The position numbers were made by a program, and so were the translations under genes. A DNA stretch of 64,000 nucleotides, from positions 20,696 to 84,695 of the forward strand of contig CAZGAQ010000023.1 in assembly GCA_964523405.1 (NCBI GenBank), read 5' to 3'. Position 1 is the stretch's first letter, and the number at the start of each line of letters is the position of its first letter. The notes under the pieces are model-generated. The model had not been told where the DNA came from and made no database searches. It was given only the letters and a program-made list of their open reading frames with translations. The stretch is from CAZGAQ01 sp964523405 (GTDB taxonomy: Bacteria; Planctomycetota; Phycisphaerae; UBA1845; Fen-1342). Shown in pieces: positions 51,735 to 59,281 of the stretch.

Positions 51735-53960
51735 CTACGGGGCCGTGACGGCGAGCTGGAAGGCGCGGAAGTCCGCGAGATCCACGTCCTGGTCCGCGTT
51801 GAAGTCCAGGGCGGCGAGGCACTGGGCGTCGCCGGGATTCACGCCCGGCCCGCGCATGCAGCCGGGCCAGCCGGCCAGGTCGGCGGCGTTGACGACGCCG
51901 TTGCGGTCGTAGTCGCCGGGAATCTGCGGGGCCAGCTCGGTCAACGTGGAGGCGAAGACAAAGGCGTTTCGCAGCTCACCGCCCGTCGTGCCGACGTTAT
52001 CGAAGCGGATGCCCGGACGGACGTAGACGGTGCCCGGGACGGCCCGGCCGATCATGCTGAACTTCAGTCCGTCGCCGGGGGTGGCGGTGTCGGCCAGAGC
52101 GATGGTCTCGCCGAGCTTGGTGTAGTCGTCGGCGCCGTAGTATTCGAGGCCGAAGTACAGTTCGGCGTCCCAGTTGGCCTCGATGCGGACGTTGGTCAGC
52201 TCGAAGGCGTAGTCGGTGCCGGGTGTGCCGAGGATGCCCTGCTGCCACACGCCACCGGCGTTGCCGATGGTGTCGGCGAAGAAGCTGGCGTGGCCATCGT
52301 TGCCGCCGAAGAAGGCGTTGAAGTCGACGGTGCCCCACTTGCGCCAGTAGTCGCCATAGCCGTCGTCGTAGTTGAGGTCGTCGAAGCCGGGGTTCTTGAG
52401 GTACTCGTCGCCGGCGGCGGGGGCGATGGCGGCGTACGTGTCGAAGACGAAGAGGTTGGCCTGCGGCTGGCCGTTGTACGCGGGGTTGACGTTTTCGAAC
52501 TTCATGATGGGGCGGACGAGGGCGGTGCCGGGGACGGCGGTGCCCGTCATACTGAAGACGTTGGCGTCGATGCTGCCGTTAGCCAGGCGGGCAGCGGCGT
52601 CGATGGGCACGAGCGTCTCGCCGAGCTTGGTGGCGTTATCCGAGGCGTAGTATTCAAAGCCGAAGAGGAACGTGGCGTCCCAATTGGCTTCGATGCGGGT
52701 GTCGAGCAGGTCGAACTTGTAGGTGACGCCGGGCTGGCCGGGAATCCAGGGCTGGAAGACGCCGCCGACGTTACCGGCGCGATCGGCGTAGAAGCTGGCG
52801 TGGGCGTTGTTGCCCCAGTAACTGTTGAAGTCGGTGGCGCCCCACTTGCCCCAGCCGTTGCCGCGGGGCGGGCCTTCGAAGCCGGGGTCGAGCAGGAGAT
52901 TGACGTTAGGGCCGACCTCGGTGAGGCCGGTACGGAAGACGAAGAGATTGCGATCGGTGCCGCCATCATAGTAGACGTTCTCGAAGCGGATGATCGGGCG
53001 CACGTAGACGGCGCCGGGGACGGCGGTGCCGAACATGCGGAAGGCGAGGCCATCACCCGTGGTGGTGGTGTCGACGAAGACGAGGTCTTCGCCGAGCTTG
53101 GTGAAGTCGTCGGCGGCGTAATACTCCAAACCGTAGTACAGGTCGGCGGCGAAGTAGAGCTCGATGCGCGTGTTGGCGAGATCGAAGCGGTACTGTTTGC
53201 CGGGGGTGGCGAGGATGCCCTGCTGATAGACACTGCCGGTGTTGCCCATGGTGTCGGCGAAGAAGCTGGCGTGGGGGTTGCCGGCGCCGAAGAACTCGTT
53301 GAAGCCGGTGTTGCCGTAGTTGCCCCAGTAGTCGCCGAAACTGCCGTCGGCGTTGAGATCGAGGAAGCGCGGATTCTTGAGCGCTTCGCTGCCGGCGCGC
53401 GGCGCGTAGCTCAGGAACGAGTCGAAGACAAAGAGGTTGGCCTGAGTCTGGCCGCTGTAGCCCGGGTTCACGTTGTCAAAGCGGACGATGGGACGGACGT
53501 AAGCGGTGCCGGGGACCGCCGTGGCGGTGACGCTGAACACGTTGCCTTCGGTCTGGCCGTTGGCGAGGCGGGTGGCGGTGTCGAGGGCCGTCAGCGTCTC
53601 GCCGAGCTTGGTGGCGTCATCGGCGGCGTAGTACTCGAAGCCGGCGTAGGCGTCGGCGTCCCAGTTGGCCTCGATGCGCGTGTTCATGAGGGTGAGCTGG
53701 TACTGGCGGCCGGGGATGCCGAGCAGGCCGGCCTGGAAGAAGCCGCCGGTGTTGGCGGCGTTATCGCCGAAGAGGCTGGCGTGGGCATCGGTTCCGAAGA
53801 AGGCGTTGAACCCCGCGGCGCCAAAGCTGCCCCAGCCGGCTCCAACGGGGGGGCCTTCAAACCCCGGGTCCGAGAGCAGGTTGTCGACGGCGAGGGCAGC
53901 CGTGCACGAGCCCGCCAACAGGGCCGCGCCCGCGATGATCTTTAGCATGTGTCGTGTCAT
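51735..53960 (-). CDS. Secreted protein with four beta-sandwich-like repeats and a dockerin-like end
   Basis: A 741-residue protein with a signal peptide (MLKIIAGAALLAGSCTAALA). Four repeats of about 165 residues follow, in an A-B-A-B order. A units (from about 25 and 350) begin NLLSDPGFEGPP or LLLDPGFEGPP. B units (about 190 and 520) begin LKNPRFLDLNADG or LKNPGFDDLNYDDG. All share HASFFAD-, TRIEANWDA- and EYYAADDxTKLGE-like strands, with PGTAYVRPIxRFDN near the end. The C-terminus has GDYDRNGVVNAADLAGW and LDFNADQDVDLADFRAF, dockerin-type calcium loops. The repeats are probably carbohydrate-binding. The ATG at 53960 has AGGAGAGG upstream. Confidence 0.82.
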   Translation of the reverse strand: MTRHMLKIIAGAALLAGSCTAALAVDNLLSDPGFEGPPVGAGWGSFGAAGFNAFFGTDAHASLFGDNAANTGGFFQAGLLGIPGRQYQLTLMNTRIEANWDADAYAGFEYYAADDATKLGETLTALDTATRLANGQTEGNVFSVTATAVPGTAYVRPIVRFDNVNPGYSGQTQANLFVFDSFLSYAPRAGSEALKNPRFLDLNADGSFGDYWGNYGNTGFNEFFGAGNPHASFFADTMGNTGSVYQQGILATPGKQYRFDLANTRIELYFAADLYYGLEYYAADDFTKLGEDLVFVDTTTTGDGLAFRMFGTAVPGAVYVRPIIRFENVYYDGGTDRNLFVFRTGLTEVGPNVNLLLDPGFEGPPRGNGWGKWGATDFNSYWGNNAHASFYADRAGNVGGVFQPWIPGQPGVTYKFDLLDTRIEANWDATFLFGFEYYASDNATKLGETLVPIDAAARLANGSIDANVFSMTGTAVPGTALVRPIMKFENVNPAYNGQPQANLFVFDTYAAIAPAAGDEYLKNPGFDDLNYDDGYGDYWRKWGTVDFNAFFGGNDGHASFFADTIGNAGGVWQQGILGTPGTDYAFELTNVRIEANWDAELYFGLEYYGADDYTKLGETIALADTATPGDGLKFSMIGRAVPGTVYVRPGIRFDNVGTTGGELRNAFVFASTLTELAPQIPGDYDRNGVVNAADLAGWPGCMRGPGVNPGDAQCLAALDFNADQDVDLADFRAFQLAVTAP

Positions 53961-54108
53961 GGGGTTGGTTCCTCTCCTGTCCGGGGCGACGGACCAGGGG
54001 CCCGTCGCCGCGGGGCCAAACGCACTTCCACCGAGATTTCCGCACGCGGGGTTGGGGACGAGCAGTCCGTGGTCACAGTCCCGCATGCGGAAGATCGTCT
54101 GCAGCGAT

Positions 54109-54131
54109 CACTGCCCACAGAGCAGTGGCAC
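54109..54131 (+). repeat. REP-like hairpin after the PEP-CTERM gene
   Basis: CACTGCCC-ACA-GAGCAGTG then GCAC: 7 of 8 stem pairs (one mismatch). It sits 6 bases beyond the stop of the PEP-CTERM gene, a typical REP position. Confidence 0.65.
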
Positions 54132-54136
54132 AAGGG

Positions 54137-54742
54137 CTAGCGCCGGCGCGCCGCCAGGATGCCCAGAGCGACGAGCGCCAGCGCGGCCGGTTCGGGAACC
54201 AGCGTCACGGACGCGTTGTCGTAGTTCAGCGAGCCGCCGGGATTCGGGGCCCACTCGGCGATCAACAGGACAATGCGGCCGGTCACGGCGCCGGCGGGTG
54301 CCGTAACGGTGCCGGCGACCTCGACCCACTGGTCGGCGGGGTCGGTCGCGGAGTAGTAGCGGTCCACCACGGCGTCGGCGAGCTTGCCGCCGCCGGCGTC
54401 GTAGAACTCGGCCTTCAGCAAGCCGTTCCAGACGTGCAGCAGGTCGCTGCTGGCGTTAAACGCCTGGACGCTGTAGCGGTACTGGGCGCCAGAGGTGGCG
54501 GCGTAGTCCTGCCAGAGGCCGGCGTCATCCCACCAGAATTTGACCGCTTTGGTGTCGATGACGCGCCCGGCATCGTCGTGGTGCCAGCCGCTGTTGCCCC
54601 AGGAATTCCAGCCGGGGATGGGCACGACGCCGATCTGGCCGGTGTCGCCGTCCTCAAAGCCTGGATTGGTCAGGAGATTCGCAGAGGCCGTAGCCGCGAG
54701 TCCTGCCATGACGACTGCAAGTACTAGTCCGTTTCTGATCAT
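54137..54742 (-). CDS. PEP-CTERM protein with a carbohydrate-binding-like domain
   Basis: A 201-residue exported protein: signal peptide (GLVLAVVMAGLAATASA), a beta-sandwich domain starting NLLTNPGFEDGDTGQIG (similar to the A units of the neighbouring gene), and a C-terminal sorting signal VPEPAALALVALGILAARRR. This motif, helix and Arg cluster is the exosortase substrate tag; an exosortase is encoded at 24951-25919. Its ATG overlaps the GH5 stop codon (ATGA), and AAGGAGGAG precedes it, so it is coupled to the enzyme gene. It may fix a glucan-binding module at the cell surface. Confidence 0.9.
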   Translation of the reverse strand: MIRNGLVLAVVMAGLAATASANLLTNPGFEDGDTGQIGVVPIPGWNSWGNSGWHHDDAGRVIDTKAVKFWWDDAGLWQDYAATSGAQYRYSVQAFNASSDLLHVWNGLLKAEFYDAGGGKLADAVVDRYYSATDPADQWVEVAGTVTAPAGAVTGRIVLLIAEWAPNPGGSLNYDNASVTLVPEPAALALVALGILAARRR

Positions 54743-57213
54743 TTCTCTCCTCCTTTGCTGGAGCTGCCCGTAGGGGCGGTTGAAAGGGAACCCGAAGTGG
54801 ACTCCACCCGCAGGTCGGCGAGGTCGAATTTGAGGGCCGCATCGCGCGGGGCCTGGCGACTGGGGTGGACGATGAGGAGCACCCGCGCCTGGGCGGTGGG
54901 GAACACGCCGGTGATCTGGAGGCGGCTCCAACCGCCACAGGTGGCGAGTTCCGATGCTCGATAGGTCTGGGAAGCGACGGTCAGCAGGCGGTCGCCATCG
55001 TGAGCTTCGAGGCGCAGCTCGACGGAATCGGGGCCGTGCTTCTCGGCTACGTTCGGGTCGGCGGCGGCGTAGACGCTGAACGTGGCACGAGAGCCCGGCG
55101 GGACGGCGACGTCCTGATAGGTGCCGGAGTCGGCGGCGGACTCGATCTGCCAGTGGTGATAGCCGAGGACGCATTGCCCGTCGCGGCGCGGTTGCCAGTC
55201 GGTCTCGCGATTCAGCCAGTGGCCCCAGCGCGGCCAGTCGGCGGCGCGATCGGCGGCGTCGGCTGCGGTCTCGAAGGAGGCGTTCTTCAGCAGGTTCGTC
55301 CCCGTGTCAGGCGTGGGCGCCGCGGGCGTGGCCACCCCATGCAGGTTGATGCCTTCGAACGTGGCGCCGGCGAGGACGAGGGCGTCATGCGACATGACGA
55401 TGAGGCCAAGCAGGTTGCCGGTCGCGAAATCGCCGGTGGCCGCGATTTCTTCGCGCTGCCAGCGGCGGTCCGCGTCGGTGTAGTGGACGTAGAGCTTGCC
55501 GCCCATGCGCTGGAGGCCCAGGGCGACCGGTAGGCCGCTGAGCGACAGACAGCGTTCCTGGGTCGGACCGCCACCCTGCGATCGCCACGCCAGCATCAGC
55601 CGGCCGTTGGGGAAGGCGTGGATGAGGACGTGCGGGGCGTCGGGGGCGAGGCCGGCGCGGAGCATCCAGCCGGCCTTGGCGAAGTCCTGCGGGGCTTCGA
55701 ACGCGGTCAGCCATGAGGTGACATTGAAGTCGCCCGGCTGTTCGCGGTGGACGAAGTGGAATTCGTCGTGGTTGCCCCAGAGATCGGCGCCGCCGCCGTA
55801 GATCGTGGCCGCATTGTCGCCGCGGCGCTGTAGGCCGCCGGGGAGCGCGGTCGCCACATCCGTACCCGTCCAGCCGGCGAGCGTGTCGGAAGCGGGGGCC
55901 TTGAGCCAGCCGGCGGCGGCCGGTGCGAGGCGGAACGCGGGTGCGTCCTTCGCGGTCAGGGCGGTGCGCAGGGCCGTGTCGACGGCGAGGTCCATCGAGC
56001 CGAGGGCGCGGAAGGCGGCCGCGAACTCGTCGGGGGTGCCGGTGGCGAGGTCGGGCAGCTTGAAAGGCTGGGCATTGGCAAGGAGATACCAATTGTCGGG
56101 GCGGATGCCGCCTTCGGGCTTGAGCATGCGGAGGGTCCACATGGTGCCGAGCCAGCCGGCGGCGGCGAAGTCATCGTAGTAGCGGCGCATCAGCTCGGGC
56201 CGGGCGACGCAGTCGCGCACGACGTTGAACTCGCCGATGAGGTAGGGCACGTTGAGGGCGGCGAGTTGCTGGCGCTTGGCGGCGAGCGTGTAATTCAGGA
56301 AGCGGGCGTGCGTTTCGAGCGACGGGGAGCCCTGGCCGAAGAGGCCGGGGTAGAAGTGCTCGGTGAAGCCGACGTTCTTCCAGCCGCGGGCGGCGGGATC
56401 GCCGTAGAAGGCGATGCCCTGCAGGGAGCCGGGGGCGAAGATGAGCGTGTCGGGGTCGACCTGGCGGACGGCCTCGTACAGACGCGTGACGATCTTGAGC
56501 AGGTCGGCGTTGACGTTCGTGCGGAAGTCGCCCCAGGGCTCGTTGAGGAGGTCATAGGCGACGACGGTGGAGCGACCAGCGAAGTGCTCGGCGATGCGTT
56601 GCCAGAGCCAGGCGGTTTGTTCCTGCCGGGCGGCGTCGGTCCAGAGCTGGTTGATATTGACGCGGCCGGTGGGGCCGTCGACGCTCTGGCCGCCGGGGGC
56701 GCCATGCAGGTCGAGGATGACGTAGACGCCGGCGTCTTCGGCCATGTCCACGGCGCGGTCGAGCCATTTGAAGGCGTCTGGGCGGAGGGCGAGCGGTCGG
56801 TCGTCGTCCATGAGCAGGCCGTAGTGGAAGGGGACGCGGACGAGGTTGAAGCCGAAGGTCTTGAGCTGGGCGAACTCGCGCGCGGTGATCCAGTTTTCGC
56901 GGAACCGCTCCATGAGCTCGGCGGTGCGGGCGGAGCCGCAGCGGGCCTCGAGGGCGGTGACGAAGGCGTGCTGGTCGCGGACCTGGTCGTTGGCGGCGCC
57001 GAGCATCCAGGGCTCGATGAGGAGCCAGCTTCCGAGGTTGCAGCCTTTGAGCACGACGCGCTCGCCCGACTCATCCACCAGCCAGGTCCCGGCGGGTTTG
57101 AGGCGCGGCAGGGGGGCCGCCTGGGTCGCCAGCACCAGGGCGCAGAGTACCGCGGCCGGCGGCCCGATGCGCCGCAAGCGCTGGCTCCACGAGTTGGCTG
57201 GTCGGCGCGGCAT
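54739..57213 (-). CDS. GH5 exo-beta-1,3-glucanase-like enzyme with C-terminal beta domains
   Basis: An 824-residue secreted enzyme: signal segment (IGPPAAVLCALVLATQAAP), then a GH5 barrel (about 35-400). It has LKGCNLGSWLLIEPWML, like the NLGGWL...EPW of exo-beta-1,3-glucanases; acid/base E225 in YDLLNEPWG; and nucleophile E328 in YLIGEFNVV. Residues about 430-640 look like a concanavalin-type domain (FNVTSWLTAFEAPQDFAKAG). About 660-800 is a sandwich starting NLLKNASFETAAD. ATG follows the prepilin-like gene stop directly (TAGATG), and its own stop overlaps the PEP-CTERM ATG. A beta-1,3-glucan substrate is inferred from the subfamily-like motif. Confidence 0.87.
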   Translation of the reverse strand: MPRRPANSWSQRLRRIGPPAAVLCALVLATQAAPLPRLKPAGTWLVDESGERVVLKGCNLGSWLLIEPWMLGAANDQVRDQHAFVTALEARCGSARTAELMERFRENWITAREFAQLKTFGFNLVRVPFHYGLLMDDDRPLALRPDAFKWLDRAVDMAEDAGVYVILDLHGAPGGQSVDGPTGRVNINQLWTDAARQEQTAWLWQRIAEHFAGRSTVVAYDLLNEPWGDFRTNVNADLLKIVTRLYEAVRQVDPDTLIFAPGSLQGIAFYGDPAARGWKNVGFTEHFYPGLFGQGSPSLETHARFLNYTLAAKRQQLAALNVPYLIGEFNVVRDCVARPELMRRYYDDFAAAGWLGTMWTLRMLKPEGGIRPDNWYLLANAQPFKLPDLATGTPDEFAAAFRALGSMDLAVDTALRTALTAKDAPAFRLAPAAAGWLKAPASDTLAGWTGTDVATALPGGLQRRGDNAATIYGGGADLWGNHDEFHFVHREQPGDFNVTSWLTAFEAPQDFAKAGWMLRAGLAPDAPHVLIHAFPNGRLMLAWRSQGGGPTQERCLSLSGLPVALGLQRMGGKLYVHYTDADRRWQREEIAATGDFATGNLLGLIVMSHDALVLAGATFEGINLHGVATPAAPTPDTGTNLLKNASFETAADAADRAADWPRWGHWLNRETDWQPRRDGQCVLGYHHWQIESAADSGTYQDVAVPPGSRATFSVYAAADPNVAEKHGPDSVELRLEAHDGDRLLTVASQTYRASELATCGGWSRLQITGVFPTAQARVLLIVHPSRQAPRDAALKFDLADLRVESTSGSLSTAPTGSSSKGGEK

Positions 57214-57966
57214 CTAGTTTGGCAGCTCCTTGATGGCGTATTCGTCCCAGCCGTTGGCGACGAACGGGTTTGTCCACTCCTGGGCGTAGGGAGCACGCGG
57301 GCTGGCCTTGAGGTAGGCCTTGGCGGTCAGGGGGTCGACGTGGCCGTCGACGTAGCCGACGTTGAGGCCGAGTTGTGGCGGATCGTGGGGGAACTGGGCG
57401 GGCTTCCAGTCGGCGAAGACGGCGTCGTAGAAGAGGACGGCGCGGGCGGTGTAGCGGATGGTGCCGGTGGCCCGGCCGGCGCCGGTGGTCTGGTCGATGG
57501 CCTTGTGCGTGTTGTAGCGGTAGTGATTCTGTTCGGTGGAGTTGACCCAGACGTCCTTGGGATTGCGTTCGACGGCGGGGCAACGGAAGACCTTGGCGAA
57601 CGCGACGAGCTTGAACTGATTGGGGTCGACGGGGATGTCGGCGCGTTTCTGGCCCCCGAGATAAGGAATAAGGGCTTCCTGGATGTACTGGGCGTACTGG
57701 AGCTTGGTGTAGCGGGTCTGCTCCCAGTCGTAGTTCTTGGCGAGCGGCAGGCGGTCCTTGTACTCGCTGGCGTACATGAGCGCGCCCTGGACCTGCTGGC
57801 GGAGGTTGGACTGACAGGTGACGCGCAGCGCGCTTTGGCGGGCCTGCGACAGGGCCGGGAGCAGGATCGAGAGCAACAGCGCGATGACCGCGACGACTAC
57901 CAGCAGTTCGATCAGCGTGAAGGCCGCCGCGTGACGTGCGTTCCGGAGTGTGCTTCTTTCGCCCAT
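57214..57966 (-). CDS. Prepilin-like protein with N-methylation motif
   Basis: A 250-residue protein with a type IV prepilin/pseudopilin N-terminus (AAFTLIELLVVVAVIALLLS, residues about 14-33) and LPALSQARQSAL following. The C-terminal part has VGYVDGHVDPL, the DG motif seen in planctomycete and lentisphaeral pseudopilin-like families. It should be processed by a prepilin peptidase. It lies between lacI (27-base gap) and the GH5 gene (no gap), so it is controlled with the glycosidase genes. Role unknown; proteins of this type often sit in carbohydrate operons of this phylum. Confidence 0.88.
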   Translation of the reverse strand: MGERSTLRNARHAAAFTLIELLVVVAVIALLLSILLPALSQARQSALRVTCQSNLRQQVQGALMYASEYKDRLPLAKNYDWEQTRYTKLQYAQYIQEALIPYLGGQKRADIPVDPNQFKLVAFAKVFRCPAVERNPKDVWVNSTEQNHYRYNTHKAIDQTTGAGRATGTIRYTARAVLFYDAVFADWKPAQFPHDPPQLGLNVGYVDGHVDPLTAKAYLKASPRAPYAQEWTNPFVANGWDEYAIKELPN

Positions 57967-57993
57967 GCCGTGCCCTTGCTGTGCTGAGGCGCG

Positions 57994-59073
57994 TTAGCGT
58001 GTCCCATTGTTCTCGCTGATGCGTTGTCCGGTCGGTGTCACCCGGACCGGCTCGGCCGGCGGGGGTGCGGTGGTCTGGTTGATTTCGAGGAAGGCCTCGA
58101 TTTCGAGGCGCAGGCCCGGGGCCTTGCGTTCGCGGCCGGTTTGCTGCGAGAGCTGGCGGCAAAGCCAGCGGCCGGCCTGCTGGCCGAGGTCGGCGGCGTT
58201 CTGACAGACGGCCGTGAAGACCGGGTGCGTCATTTTGCGGAGACGCTCGTCGTCGACGCCGATGATCGAGAGTTCATCCGGGACGCGGATGCCGACTTCC
58301 AGCGCCCGCCGCAGCGCGCCGACCGTGAGGGCGGGGTCAGTGACGAAGATCGCGGTGGGGGGCTGCGGGAGCGACATCAGGCGGTTGAACGCGGCCGCGC
58401 CGCCGCCGATTTCGGCGTTGATGGCGACAATGAGCTCGGGGTCGACCTCGACGCCGGCGTCGGCCATGACGGCGCGATAGGCGTCGATGCGATCGCGGTG
58501 GTCGGTATCGAGGACGGTGTTGTGGCAGACGGCGATGCGGCGGTGGCCGAGGTGCAGCAGGTGTTCGACGGCCGCGCGGCTGGGGGGCGAAGAATTGCAG
58601 CAGACATAGTTGACGCGGGGGTCTTCGAAGCGGTCGGCGACGACGACGTGCGGCAGGCCTTCGGCGGCGACGGCCGCGCAGACGTGGCGGGTTTCCTCGT
58701 CGACGCGGATGATGAGGCCTTCGATGCCTTTGCGGGCGGCGAAGGCGGCGAAGCTCTCGCTGGACCTGCGGTCGAGGGGATCGACGAGGCAAACGTCGAA
58801 CTTCAGCGCGACGGCAGCCCGCGCCACGCCGCCCCAGATGACGGCGTCGTAGCCGCTGTACTTGGGGCCGGAGGTTTCGTTAAAGAAGATGATGCCGATG
58901 CGGCCGGTGCGGGCGCCTTTGCGGGGGAGCTCGTAGCCGAGGCGGCGTGCTTCGGCGATGACCTTGGCGCGGAGGGTCTCGCTGACATCGGGGGAGTTGT
59001 TCAGGGAGCGCGAGACGGTGGCGGGCGAGACCCCTAACGCGTTGGCGATTCCGCGGACGGTTGCCGAACTCAC
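57994..59073 (-). CDS. LacI-family transcriptional regulator
   Basis: A 359-residue regulator. Helix-turn-helix at the N-terminus (TVRGIANALGVSPATVSRSL), hinge, then a periplasmic-binding-protein-like domain (RIGIIFFNETSGPKYSGYDA, GLIIRVDEETRHV, ELSIIGVDDERL). LacI members usually repress sugar genes until a ligand binds. It is divergent from the GH1 gene and heads the leftward group of glycosidase genes. Operator-like palindromes overlap its own promoter and the GH1 leader. The C-terminal 30 residues extend past the usual end. Confidence 0.93.
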   Translation of the reverse strand: MSSATVRGIANALGVSPATVSRSLNNSPDVSETLRAKVIAEARRLGYELPRKGARTGRIGIIFFNETSGPKYSGYDAVIWGGVARAAVALKFDVCLVDPLDRRSSESFAAFAARKGIEGLIIRVDEETRHVCAAVAAEGLPHVVVADRFEDPRVNYVCCNSSPPSRAAVEHLLHLGHRRIAVCHNTVLDTDHRDRIDAYRAVMADAGVEVDPELIVAINAEIGGGAAAFNRLMSLPQPPTAIFVTDPALTVGALRRALEVGIRVPDELSIIGVDDERLRKMTHPVFTAVCQNAADLGQQAGRWLCRQLSQQTGRERKAPGLRLEIEAFLEINQTTAPPPAEPVRVTPTGQRISENNGTR

Positions 59074-59097
59074 GATATACCTTTCCGGATAGGGCCA

Positions 59098-59106
59098 GAA
59101 AGTTTC
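59098..59106. promoter_or_regulatory. Possible LacI operator O3
   Basis: GAAAGTTTC, a 9-bp palindrome overlapping the end of the lacI -10 element, 25 bases from the lacI start codon. Confidence 0.4.
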
Positions 59107-59134
59107 AGATAACGCACTGAGTTGTTTCAGTCAA
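59106..59134 (-). promoter_or_regulatory. Promoter of the lacI-glycosidase unit
   Basis: On the minus strand TTGACT (59134-59129) and TATCTG (59111-59106) are 17 bases apart. Start near 59099, about 25 bases before the ATG. The palindrome at 59117-59130 lies in the spacer and overlaps the -35, which suggests autoregulation. Confidence 0.55.
59117..59130. promoter_or_regulatory. Possible LacI operator O2
   Basis: CTGAGTTGTTTCAG has arms CTGA and TCAG and shares TGTTTCAG with the GH1 operator. It sits in the spacer of the lacI promoter. Confidence 0.5.
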
Positions 59135-59203
59135 AGATAGCCGTGGCGTTGGGAGGGGTCAAGCGAAAAGCGGCGAATGAGCCTTGATTCAGGCTGTTTC
59201 CTG

Positions 59204-59233
59204 TTGACAAGGGGGTGGGGTGTGGCCTAGGGT
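59204..59233 (+). promoter_or_regulatory. Promoter of the GH1 gene
   Basis: Consensus TTGACA (59204-59209) with a weak -10, TAGGGT (59228-59233), 18 bases on. Another operator-like half-site, CTGTTTCCTG (59194-59203), abuts the -35. Confidence 0.45.
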
Positions 59234-59251
59234 GTGTTTCTGAATCACGCC

Positions 59252-59262
59252 GAAACTGTTTC
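59252..59262. promoter_or_regulatory. Possible LacI operator O1
   Basis: GAAACTGTTTC, a perfect 11-bp palindrome with an odd centre, between the predicted GH1 transcription start and its ATG at 59282. This position fits repression by blocking transcription. Confidence 0.55.
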
Positions 59263-59281
59263 AGTAAAAGAGGAACAACGC

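Noticed and set aside
49601..53945. Two long rightward frames (715 and 740 codons) opposite the GH30 and repeat-protein genes
   Set aside because: Composition is Gly/Val/Glu/Asp-rich shadow translation. The opposite strand holds signal peptides, active-site motifs and dockerin repeats.
59234..59281. Earlier GTG start for the GH1 gene
   Set aside because: It would translate through the operator palindrome and add residues not found in GH1 enzymes; the ATG at 59282 has a better ribosome site.
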